From the NCBI GenBank assembly GCA_038501195.1, contig JBBPUQ010000004.1, positions 682,001-746,000 of the forward strand: 64,000 bases of DNA, given 5' to 3'. Both the position numbers and the translations under genes were made by a program. The notes beneath the pieces were generated by a model. It was not told where the DNA came from. It saw only the letters and a list, made by a program, of their open reading frames with translations, and did no database searches. The stretch's first letter is position 1. Each line of letters starts with the position of its first letter. Shown piece by piece: positions 53,215 through 64,000 of the stretch. This DNA is from Nemania diffusa. Lineage: Eukaryota; Ascomycota; Sordariomycetes; Xylariales; Xylariaceae.

Positions 53215-54560
53215 TTTAAATTTAAGTTAATAACTAATTAACTAATTAACTTAAACTTAAATTCAAACTCAAATTTAAATTAAATTAAATTTAATAATAT
53301 ATATATAATATTATTATTTATTTTTATATTTATGATTTAGTTTAATATTTTAAATATTTTAAATAATTTAAGTTTTTTAAGTTTTAAGTTTAAATTAATA
53401 ATTAACTAATTAATTAACTCAAATTTAAACTTAAACTTAAATTTAATTTAAATTAAATTTAATAATAAATATATAATATTATTATTTATTGTTATATTTA
53501 TTATTTATTATTATATTTATTATTTATTATTATATTTATAATTTATTATTATATTTATTATTTATTTTAATATTTTGAATATTTTAAATAATTTAAGTTT
53601 TTTATGTTTTGAGTTTGAGTTAATAATTAACTAACTAATTAACTTAAACTCAAACTTAAACTCAAATTTAAATTATATTAAATTTAATAATATATATATA
53701 ATATTATTATTTATTATTATATTTATTATTTATTATTATATTTATTATTTATTATTATATTTATAATTTATTATTATATTTATTATTTATTTTAATATTT
53801 TAAATATTTTAAATAATTTAAGTTTTTTATGTTTTGAGTTTGAGTTAGTAATTAATTAACTAATTAACTCAAACTTAAACTCAAACTTAAATTTAAATTA
53901 AATTAAATTTAATAATATATATATAATATTATTATTTATTATTATATTTATTATTTATTATTATATATATAATTTATTATTATATTTATTATTTATTTTA
54001 ATATTTTAAATATTTTAAATAATTTGAGTTTTTTATGTTTTAAGTTTAAGTTAATAACTAATTAACTAACTAACTTAAACTTAAACTCAAACTTAAATTT
54101 AAATTAAATTAAATTTAATAATATATATATAATATTATTATTTATTATTATATTTATTATTTATTATTATATTTATAATTTATTATTATATTTATTATTT
54201 ATTTTAATATTTTGAATATTTTAAATAATTTGAGTTTTTTATGTTTTAAGTTTAAGTTAGTGACTAATTAACTAACTAACTCAAACTCAAACTTAAACTT
54301 AAACTTAAACTCAAACTCAAATTTAAATTAAATTAAATTTAATAATATATATATAATATTATTTTTTACTATTATATTTATTATTTGTTATTATATTTAT
54401 TATTTATTATTATGTTTATTATTTATTTTAATATATTGAATATTTAAAATATTTTAACTTTTTTAAATTTTAAGTTTAAATTAATAATTAAATAATTAAC
54501 TAATTTCAACTTAAACTTAAACTTAAATTTAAATTAAACTAAACTTAATAATAAATATAT
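53215..54560. repeat. Tandem array of 205-225-bp units carrying subterminal-type palindromes
   Basis: About six units, marked by AATTTRAGTTTTTTATGTTT near 53370, 53594, 53819, 54023 and 54231. Each has an inverted pair GAGTTTGAGTTARTAATTAA / TTAACTCAAACTCAAACTT followed by ATT-rich filler. The palindromes match the subterminal motifs at both ends of the hAT. Confidence 0.85.
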
Positions 54561-54565
54561 AATTT

Positions 54566-54945
54566 TATTATTTATTATTTATTATTTATTATTTATTATT
54601 TATTATTTATTATTTATTATTTATTATTTATTATTTATTATTTATTATTTATTATTTATTATTTATTATTTATTATTTATTATTTATTATTTATTATTTA
54701 TTATTTATTATTTATTATTTATTATTTATTATTTATTATTTATTATTTATTATTTATTATTTATTATTTATTATTTATTATTTATTATTTATTATTTATT
54801 ATTTATTATTTATTATTTATTATTTATTATTTATTATTTATTATTTATTATTCATTATTTATTATTTATTATTTATTATTTATTCTTTATTCTTTATTTT
54901 TTATTTTTTATTATTTATTATTTATTCTTTATTCTTTATTTTTTA
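54566..54945. repeat. Heptamer microsatellite (TTTATTA)n
   Basis: About 50 copies of a 7-bp unit, nearly perfect up to 54850, then with T-to-C and A-to-T variants (TTTATTC). It lies immediately inside the right subterminal region of the hAT. Confidence 0.92.
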
Positions 54946-54949
54946 TTAT

Positions 54950-55191
54950 TTTGTAATTTTAAGTTTTGAGTTTTTTAAGTTATTAACTTAAATTAACTTA
55001 ATTGAGTTTGAGTTAGTTATTAACTAAACTCAAACTTAACTAAGTTAGTTAGTTAATAAACTCAAACTTAATTAAATTAGTCAGTTAGCAAATTCAAACT
55101 TAAAAAAGTGGGTTTAAGTTAGTTTGAGTTTGAGTTAATTAGTTAATAACTTAAAAAACTCAAAAAACTTAAAACTTAAATCACAACTATG
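54950..55191. repeat. hAT right terminus and subterminal repeats
   Basis: Inverted counterpart of the left end. Motifs such as TAAGTTAGTTAGTTAATAAA (about 55033-55052) mirror those at 45960-46030, and the end CTTAAATCACAACTATG is the right terminal repeat. Confidence 0.85.
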
Positions 55192-55199
55192 ATTTAAAG

Positions 55200-55298
55200 T
55201 AATAAACTTTAACAATAAATAAGTTTTATAAAAAAAACAAAAAAATTGTAATATATAGTTAAAGTAATTATATAGTTTATATTAGCTATTATATTATA
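55200..55298. repeat. Left LTR of element C, second part
   Basis: It continues the LTR interrupted at 45881, starting directly after the second target copy ATTTAAAG (55192-55199). It aligns with 62897-62995 with only C/T and G/A differences (TAATAAACTTTAACAATAAAT against CAGTAAGCTTTAGCAGTAAAT). Confidence 0.85.
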
Positions 55299-58200
55299 AT
55301 TATTTTTTTTTTTAAAAAAAATAAGCTTTTATATAAATAGTAATTAAATTAAATACTTTTTAATAAAAAAAAAATTATTTCAAATATTTATTTATAAATT
55401 TTATTTTAAACTTTTTATTTATTATATTATTTTGTAAATTTTTTTATATTTAATTATTAAATAATAGTTTATTAAAATTTATTTTATATAAATTAAATTT
55501 TATATATATTTTTTTTTATATAATTATTTAATGCTTTTTTTAATAGCTTTGTTATTATTAAAATATAGTTTTATAAATTTATTTTGTGCTTTTATTTTTA
55601 GTTATTTTTTTAAATATATTAAAAATTTTATTATATTTAAATAGTTTTAATAAAACTAATATAAAAATAATATATTATTTTTAAAAATTTTAATTAAATA
55701 TTATTTATTATTAATATTTTAGTTTTATTATATAATTTAATATTAAAGTTTTTTATAATATAACTATAAAGTTTGAATTTTTTTAATAATAAACTTTTTT
55801 TTTTTTTTTTAGTTTAATTAACTTTTTAGCAGAATTTTTTAACTTTTGTTTAAGTAAAAAATTATTAAAGTATTTTTATAGTTTATTTATATAATATTTA
55901 TTAATTGTTTTTTAAAAATTTAAAACTTTTATTATATATTTATTTTTTTTATATATTAAAATTTTAAAAAGTTATTAAATTATTAAAAGATTTAATTTAT
56001 TAAAAAGTTTATTTATAATTTATAATTGTTATTTTTTTAAAATAAATATATAATTGTTTATATTAAAGTTAAGTTTTTTTTTTTTTTGTTTATTTAATAA
56101 ATTATTTTTTTTTAAACTTTTTATATATTTATTTTTATAGTTATAATATAATCTATTATAGTTTAAGCTTTTTTTTATTTTTATTTTTAAATATATTATT
56201 TTTATATAATTATTTTTTTTAATTTTTTAATAATAGTTTAATAATTTTAATTAAAATAAAAAAACATAAAAAAACTTATTTTTATTTTATAAAAAAACAA
56301 CTTTGTTAATTTATATAATATAAATATTTAAATATAATTTATAGCAAAAATTTAATTTAATTAATTATTTTAAAAATAATTTATATAAAATTATAACTTT
56401 TAATTTAAATATTTATTTATAATTTTTGTTTAATTTATTATTTTATAATAGTTTAATAATATAAAAATATAAATAATTTTTATTAATTTGTTTAATTTAT
56501 TTATAAAAGTTAAAATAAATTAAAATTTTTTTTTAATAGTTAAAGTTTTAAATATATTAAATATTTAAAAAAAACTTTTATAATATATTTTTATAATATT
56601 TTCTACTATTATTTCTATTATATAAAATATTATTTATATTTTTTTATTTAATTGATTTATTATAACTAATATATTATTATATTTTTTATAGTTTTTTAAT
56701 ATTTATTTAAAATTTATAATTAAATATTTTTATATTTAGTTTAATATTAATAATAGTTATAGTTTTTTTAAAGTTTTATTTTTTAATATTTTAATAAGTT
56801 AATATTTTAAATAGTTTAAATTATTAATATTATTTATATATTAGTTATTTTGTTTTTTTTATATTTAAATAAGTTATAACTATATAATTATAAATTTTAA
56901 AAATTAATTAAATATATAAATTTATATAATTAAATATAACTAGTTTTTTTTAATAAAATATAAGTTTTTTTTTTAAAGTTTATAAATTGTTTAATTTTTT
57001 ATTTTTTATTTTTTAATAATATATTTTTATAGCAAAATTAATACAGTTTTGTTTAAAAATATAATTAATAAATTAATAATTTATTAACTATTTTAAGTTT
57101 TTTTTAAGTTATTTTAAATAATAATAATAATAATAGTTGTATTATTTATTATTTATTTTAAATATTTTTTATTAAAAAATATAAATTTAATTAAATATTA
57201 TTATATATTTTTTTTATTTTTTTAAATAATTAAATTTTTTTATTTATAAAATAAAGCGTTTATAACAATGTTTTTTTTTTAAATAGTAAATAATTATAAA
57301 GTTATATTTTAAAAAACATATTATTTAATTAGTTTATTTTAAATTAAAATATTACTTTTAACTAAAATATTTTAATATTTTATAATTTATAATAACAAAA
57401 AATATTTTTTTTTATTAATTATTTATTAATTTTAGTTTTTATTTTTTTAATACTAATATTACTATTAATAATTTTTTGTTATAAATATTATAGTTTAATT
57501 TTATATTATATAAAGTTTTAAAATAATAAACTATTAAATATTATTTTTTTTTATAAAATTAAAACATTATTTTTATAACTATTTTATTAAAAGTATTAAT
57601 TTTTATTTTAATAAATAAGTTATAATTATAATAACTTAAAATAAAAAATATAATTAAACTTTTTTTTAAAAATTTAAAAGCTTTTTTATATTAAAAAGTT
57701 TATATAAAAAAAACTTTTTTTTTTATTATTTAATTTAATAGTTTAATTATTTTATTATAATTTTTTATAAATTTTTAATAAAAATTATAAAAATTTAAAA
57801 AAAACTATATAATTTTATTAATAATAAAAAACTTTTATTTATATATTATTTTAATTTTATTAAAGTTTATTTATATTTTATTTATATTAATAATATAATT
57901 TAAAAATTTAGTTTTAATTATATAAAATTTTTATTTTTTTAAATTAATTTATAAACTAGTATTTTTTAATTGTTATAATATTTTTTTTATATATTTTTTA
58001 TATTTAATTAAATTGTTAAAATAAATAAAAATATTATTTATATAAATATTACAAAAATTATTTAAATAATTAAACAAAATATTGTTTATATATTTTTAAA
58101 ATATAAAAAGTTTATTAATAAACTTAAAAAATAATATTTTATATTAATAAACTTTATAATAAATATAAAAAATAATTAAGTTTTTTTTGTTTAAATTTAT

Positions 58201-58891
58201 ATAAATTTAATAAAACATTTGTTTTATATTAATTTTTATAAAAATTTTTGTTTTAAAAATTTAAAATAGCATTTTTTTAATTAATAATAATAAATAATGA
58301 TTTTTTTTTATAAAAATATTAAGTTTTTAATAATTAATATAAAATTATAATTTACTATATAGTTTATTTATAAATAAAACAAAAAATATAAATAAAATAT
58401 TATTTAATTTAATAAATTTTTTTTATAAATTATTTATTAAATATTTTTTTATAACTTTTAATTTGTTTATAAATATTTTATATAAAAACAAATATTTTAA
58501 ATTTTTTAATTTTTTATTATTTATAAATTTAATATAATAATTTATTTATAAATAATATAAAAACAAAATATTAAAATTTATTTTATTAAATATTTAAAAT
58601 AAATTATAATATTTATTAAAAATAACTTTAAAAGTTTTTTGTTATAATTTATTATTTTTTTTTATAAAAAAGTTTTCGACTTTTTTATTAATAATAATTT
58701 TATTAATTTTATAAATATTAATAATATAAATATTTTTAATTAACTTATTTTATTTTATTAAAAATTAAAAAATTATAATATTTATATTAATTATATTAAT
58801 ATTTAGTTATTTTTTATATTATTTAACTTTATTTTTTTATATATAGTATAAACTTTAAATATTAGTTTTTTATTTTTTTAATATATTAAAG
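55299..58891 (-). pseudogene. Degraded pol-side interior of element C
   Basis: Internal region of element C up to the TRIM insertion, including the RT relic listed separately. Stops are dense in all frames. A second copy of its first 700 bp or so lies at 63240-64000. Confidence 0.6.
58012..58044 (-). pseudogene. Decayed RT active-site segment of element C
   Basis: The minus strand reads YINNIFIYFNN, then LIKYKKY in the same frame. This matches the gypsy RT block YIDDIFIYSNN with both Asp codons changed to Asn, the same change as in element B. It fixes the strand of element C. Confidence 0.75.
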
Positions 58892-59054
58892 TGTAAAGGG
58901 GCAAGTGGCTCTGCTTTGTATAAGTTTTTTGACTGTTTTGTAGTTGAAACGCAACTATAAGTTGTATAGTTATAAGCTAATATTATACAAGTTATTACTA
59001 ACGAAGTAATAACTTTAGTTGGTGTGCTTTTGGCGTAGTAGTCAACTTTTTATA
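58892..59054 (+). repeat. LTR of TRIM-like element, left
   Basis: 163 bp. Near its end, TTGGCGTAGTAGTCAAC resembles a tRNA box A, and AGTTCAAATCT (about 59088-59098, just outside the LTR) resembles box B. Confidence 0.9.
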
Positions 59055-59948
59055 CTGTTATTGCTTTTATATTAAGAAGTTATTAGTTCAAATCTAGGTC
59101 GTAGTATATATAGAAGCTTTAGAACGAAGCTTTTCGAAAAAAGGAAATAAAGATTTAACTTTATTTTTAACACTGAACCGACTTTTTTAGTATAAATACT
59201 ATATATGTAGATGTTTGGAAACTGTATGTAAACTGTATGTTGTTTGTATATAAAACTAAAAACTCTAGTTGCGACTAGTTTAGAATATTTAAACTATATG
59301 TTGTTGCACCTTTATAAATAGCTAGTTAGAAATTGATTGCTAAGCTTTTTAAAAAAGCAAATGTTACGAAGTAATCTTTTATATATAAGTCTGCTATATA
59401 TGTAAGTTGAATATTTTTTAAAAAATAACTGAATAATAGTTATATTATATAAATAGAAGCTGTTATATTATTATATTTACTTATGCTGCAAAAAATATTA
59501 GCTTTAATAAATAAAGTTTGAAAATATTCTGTATAATATAAAAATATTGTATAAATATAATATTACAAACAGTATAAAGTATATGTAATAGTTATGTTGT
59601 GTTTACGTGTAAAATCTATTTGTAAAAACTAACTATATGTAGATTTAAAAAGCGACTTAGCTAATAAATGTTTCTGAAAGTAGTCTGATTAGTTTGCAAA
59701 CAGCGCTTAAATATATACTAGTGTTACAAGTTTAAAACGTATTGGCGTATAATCAGTGGAGCAATGTGGGCAATTGAACAAATAATGTAGCTGCTGTAAC
59801 ATAGCTCTTTTTTAGTTATATAAAGTTCAGTTTCTGAAGAATTTTCTGAAACGTTTATATTTTGACTATATGTAGCGTTAACAGAACTTTTGTTTAATAC
59901 ATATTTAAATAACAGATTCGGAACTAATTTTTTTAAAAAGAAAAATAG

Positions 59949-60111
59949 TATAAAAAAGCAAGTAGTTCTGTTTTATATAGATTTTCTGACCGTTTTGTAG
60001 TCGAAGTGCAACTATAAGTTGTATAGTTATAAGCTAGTATTATATAAGTTATTGCTAACGGGGCAATAACTTTAGTTGGTACGCCTTTAGTACAACAGTT
60101 AACTTTTTATA
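59949..60111 (+). repeat. LTR of TRIM-like element, right
   Basis: 163 bp, the same length as the left LTR. Where the left has G or C the right often has A or T, and the reverse also occurs. Confidence 0.9.
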
Positions 60112-60116
60112 TAAAG

Positions 60117-62748
60117 TTAGTTTTTTTAATTAATATATATTATTGTTTTTTTTTTTAATAAGTTTTTTTTTATATAAAAAATAGTTTTTTTTTAAAAATA
60201 CAGTTTATTTTTTTTAAACTTTTTTTTTTAAGATTTTTTTGTTTTAATATTTATATAAAAGTTTTAAACTTTATATTATTAGTTTTAGCTGCTTTTTTTT
60301 AAAACTTATGTTTTTTTTTGTTTTTTTTTAAATTTATATTTTTTTATACTATATTTTAATTATAACCAAAATATTATAACTATATATTAACTTAATTTAT
60401 ATTAATAATATATTTTATATTATAATTAATAAATAAAATAAATAAAAATAAAACTTAATTTTTTTAATAGTTAAAAAAAATATTATATTTTTAAAACTAT
60501 AACTTTTTTAAAATAAAATTGTTTTATATATTAATAATATATAAAAGTATTTTTTAAAATATATATTTTTTTATTTTTATAATAACTTTAAAAGCTCAAT
60601 TAATTTTTTATTTGTTTTATTTATTATATTTTATTATATTTTAAAATATAAATTAAATTAGAAATAAATTTAAATATTTTATAATTTATTTAATAAAAGT
60701 AATATTTATATATATATATATATTTATTTTTATATTTTTAAAAACATTTTTAATAGTTAATAATAATTTATTATAGCTTATAATATAAATATATAAAAAA
60801 AGCTTTTTTTTTAAATATTTATTTATAATATTTAGTTTATTAGTAAGTTTTAAAAATATTTTTTTTAAAAAAAAAGTCATTTTTTTTAAAGTTAAGTTTT
60901 TGTTTATATAATATTTTATTTAAATATATTATTTTTTTTAATTTTTTATTTATTTAAATTATTAACAAAATATTAATTTATAATAATATTAAAATAAGTT
61001 TTTTTATTAATACTGTTTTTTTTTTAAAAATATTTATAAAATTAATATTTAGTTTATTTATAATTAAAACATTTTTTTTTTTATTAATAGTTTATATATT
61101 TCTTTTTTTTTATATTTATATTTAAAATATAAACTATTTATTTAAACAGTTATTGTTATAAAGTTTTTTATTTATATTTATAATTAAAGTTTTATTTTAA
61201 AATATAGCTGCTATTTTTTTGTTTTTATATAAAATATTATATTTTTTTATTTTTTATATTAAAAATATATATAATTTATATATAGTAATAAATATAAAAC
61301 TCGAATATTTTATTTAGTTTTAAATATTTAGATATAATATTAGCAATTATATAAATATTAAAGTAATTTTTAAAACTATTTTTTTATTAATTTTTTATTA
61401 ATTTAATTTTATTTATAAAATAAACAAAGTTATTTTTAAATTTAACGAATTTATTAAAAAAGTATTTAATAAAACTATTTTTTATATATAAAGTTTTAAA
61501 TTTTGTTTTAAATTTATTAAAAGTATTAATATTATAATAATGTTTATTTAAATATATAAATAATATATATAATAAAATTAAAGCTTTAAAATATATATTA
61601 TTTAAATAAAGCTATAAATATTTAACTACTTTTTTATTTAAATAAAACTTAATATTTTTTATTTTAACAATATTATTAATAAATTAGTCTTTATTAATTA
61701 TTAAACAATTTTTTATATTATAATATTATATTTTAAATTTTATATTATTTTTATTAAAATTATTATAAAAAGTAAAAACTAAAACTTTAACTAATTTATA
61801 AGTTTTTTTTTTAGTTTAGTTTAATAGTGCATTAATTTTACATTTTTTAATTAATAAATCTATTATTTATTAATTAGTTTTGTTAATTTAGTTTTAAAAT
61901 TAAAACTTTTTTAATTTTAAATTTATTAATTTAATAAAAAAGCAATTTAATATAACTTAATTAATAAATATAAAATAATTAAAGTTTATAATTAATACTT
62001 TTATTTTTAATTAATTAATAGTTATTAAAATTTATTTTTTATTAATAAAAAAATTATATTATTTAATTAAATTATTAAATTAATTTTTACTTTTTTATAA
62101 AAGTTTATAAAAATTATTTATTTGTTAATATATAATAAAAAATATAAATAAATAAAATTTAAATTTAATTTATAAAGTTTTAAACTTTTTAAATAATTGT
62201 TTAAAGTTAATATAATTTATTAATTTATTAAACTAAAAAATAACTATTTAAACTTTATTAATAATATTATAATAAAAAAATATAAAATTGTTACTTTTTA
62301 TATATATATTAATAAAACTAATAACTAATTTTTATTAGTTTTTTTTTAATTTGTTTATAAAGTTTATATATTATTTATTTATAAAATTAAGTTTTTTATA
62401 TTATTTATAAAATTTATTAATTATTTTATTAAAAACTTTATATAAATTTTCTTTTTTATTATTTTTTATAATATAAATATAAATTTTTATATTTTAAAAG
62501 TTAAAGTTAATTAATAAATTATATTAAGTTTTATTTTAAAAAATTTTATTAAATTTAAAAAATAACTTTTTTAAATTATTTAGTTTAAAATAAACTTTTT
62601 TATAAGCTTAAAACTTATTACTTATATTTTTCACTATAATATTATTATATTAGTGTTTATTTTATAAATTTATAGTTTTTTGTTTTTTTTTTAAAATAAA
62701 AATATATTTAAAAGCAGTTTTTATATTTTATATAAATAATATTTAAAT
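60117..62748 (-). pseudogene. Degraded gag-side interior of element C
   Basis: AT-rich remainder of element C between the TRIM-like insertion and the right LTR. On the minus strand this would be the gag end. A 64-codon open frame at 60686-60880 is composed of Lys, Asn, Ile, Leu, Tyr and Phe and looks like chance. No zinc knuckle or other landmark is readable. Confidence 0.55.
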
Positions 62749-62995
62749 TATTATATATTAATATTTATAAAAAACAAAGCTATTAATTAAATAACTTAAT
62801 TATATATAAAAATCTAAATATAAAAAAAAAAAAAAAAAACAAAAAATTTAGCTACTACAAAGTAATAAAAATAAATAATATATAAGCTATTTAAAACAGT
62901 AAGCTTTAGCAGTAAATAAGTTTTATAAAAAAAGCAAAAAAATTATAATATATAGTTAAAGTGACTATATAGTTTGTATTAGCTATTATATTATA
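62749..62995. repeat. Right LTR of element C, uninterrupted
   Basis: 247 bp, matching the two pieces of the left LTR. The position equivalent to the hAT target (62889-62896, ATTTAAAA) is uninterrupted. Confidence 0.85.
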
Positions 62996-64000
62996 ACTTT
63001 TATTATATATTTATTATATAAAGTTTATAAAAAAAATAAAGTTTTAAATAAATAAAACTATATTATATAAAAAATTTATAAATAAAAAAAAAAAAAAAAT
63101 TAAAAATTTTTTTATAAAAAAATTATTTATATATATATATATAAAATAATTTAAAATAACAATAAATAAAATTATTTATTTAATTAAATAATAAAGCTAT
63201 TTAATTTATTTAAATAATTAAATTAATATTAATTAATTATAATTATTTTTTTTTTTTAAAAAATAGCTTGTTTATAAATTATAAAAATTAAATATATAAA
63301 TTTTAATTAATTACTTTTTAATAAAAAAAAATCGCTTTAAATATTTATTATATTATTAATTATTAAGCTTTTTTTTTTTTTTAAGTTATAATATAGTTTT
63401 TTTATATATTAATATTGTTATTTTTTTTTTAATATTATGTTTTAAATATATTTTTTATACACTTTTTTTTTTTATATAAAATTAACAAATTGTTATTTTT
63501 ATAAAATTTTTTAATAATATTGTTTTAAATTATTTATAGTTAATTTTTTAACTTTAATAATAGTTTTATTATATTTAAATTATTATTATAAAACTTTTTT
63601 AATAATATAAAGTTATTTTAAAAGTTTTTAATATAATATTATTTATTGTTAATATTTTAGCTTTTTTAATTAATTTAATATTATAGTTTTTAATAATATA
63701 AATATATTATATATATTTTTTTTATTTTAAATTTTTTTTTATTTTTAAATTTAAATATTTTGCTTTTAAAATTATTGTTTTTTTGTTTTATTAATACATT
63801 ATTAAAGTATTTTTATAATTAATTAATATAATATTAATTTATAGTTTTTTAAAATAAAAAAATTTATAATATAAATATATTATTATTATTTTTTTAAATT
63901 TTATATATTTATTATATTATTAAATAATTGAATTTATTTAAACATTTATTAATTATTTAAAACTGCTGTTTTTTTAATATAAATATATAGTTATTTATAT
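62996..64000. repeat. AT-rich end of window, with a second partial copy of the element C interior
   Basis: 62996-63238 has no recognised partner. From about 63240 the sequence parallels 55300-56040 in the same order: a T run then AAAAAATAG, TACTTTTTAATAAAAAAAA, TTTATTGTTAATATTTTAG and ATTATTAAAGTATTTTTATA. It continues off the window and is probably the end of another member of the C family. Confidence 0.6.

Larger units (their letters stand above)
58892..60111 (+). mobile_element. 1.22-kb non-coding LTR element (TRIM-like)
   Basis: Two direct repeats of exactly 163 bp (58892-59054 and 59949-60111) enclose 894 bp. The flanking 5-mers are identical: TAAAG at 58887-58891 and 60112-60116. The left LTR begins TGTAAAGGGG; the right begins TATAAAAAAG. 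LTR differences are transitions in both directions with no clear transversion or indel. A purine run, AAAAAGAAAAATAG (59935-59948), precedes the right LTR, so it runs on the plus strand. The interior has no reading frame of note, as in terminal-repeat retrotransposons in miniature, which need another element for movement. It is much less AT-biased than its surroundings. Confidence 0.9.

Noticed and set aside
54566..54945. Telomeric repeat
   Set aside because: TTTATTA is not a fungal telomere unit, is bounded by transposon sequence on both sides, and even RIP of TTAGGG would not give a 7-bp period.
60686..60880. 64-codon open frame on the minus strand
   Set aside because: Lys/Asn/Ile/Tyr-rich chance frame inside degraded element C.

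Overview
The window looks like a chromosome segment of a filamentous ascomycete fungus (Pezizomycotina). It is about 10 kb of ordinary gene-bearing DNA (about 20.15-29.85 kb) set between two very long, extremely AT-rich blocks (1-20.1 kb and 29.85-64 kb). Three things support this: genes with short spliceosomal introns, fungal-type protein families, and AT blocks made of repeat copies that differ from each other almost only by C/T and G/A transitions. That is the mark of repeat-induced point mutation (RIP). TAGGTAGG-type repeats in one promoter would suit a Sordariomycete or close relative, but the species cannot be named from the sequence.

Gene island. Four genes are supported. (1) 20562-22091, minus: SRPK-like protein kinase, 509 aa, single exon. 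(2) 23840-24397, plus: small secreted Ser/Thr-rich protein, 185 aa, with a signal peptide, a Kex2-type KR site and a duplicated IPTFS motif. (3) 24992-27386, minus: DHA1-type major facilitator transporter. I rebuilt it by hand as 12 exons giving an intact 523-aa frame; no single open frame shows it. (4) 28120-29299, minus: TIGR02452/microbial-PARG-like ADP-ribose glycohydrolase, 322 aa in two exons. Nothing shows that these four act in one pathway; they look like a small set of singletons stranded between repeat blocks.

Left AT block (1-20.1 kb). A 1.5-kb inverted repeat (1-1268 continued at 7084-7290, against 9630-11205) is interrupted in its left arm by a complete LTR retrotransposon (A1, 1274-7083, 308-bp LTRs). 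Further in is a 475-bp tandem duplication (17193-18165). The rest is degraded beyond recognition.

Right AT block (29.85-64 kb). This is a nest of elements. A Ty3/gypsy element B (32496 to about 45737) has been invaded by a second copy of element A (A2, 34485-40376). Next to it is a second gypsy-like element C (about 45737-62995, minus strand). Its left LTR is split by a 9.3-kb hAT DNA transposon (45882-55191) with a perfect 8-bp target duplication. The uninterrupted right LTR of C (62749-62995) shows the empty site. A 1.22-kb LTR element without coding capacity (TRIM-like, 58892-60111) with a perfect 5-bp duplication sits inside C. The hAT carries a decayed transposase gene, a tRNA-like relic with an adjacent hairpin, a foldback MITE-like repeat and several satellite-like tandem arrays. 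It is the most unusual object in the window.

Limits: all boundaries come from reading by eye. In sequence this AT-rich, short matches occur by chance, so I relied on long alignments, equal LTR lengths, target duplications and empty-site comparisons.
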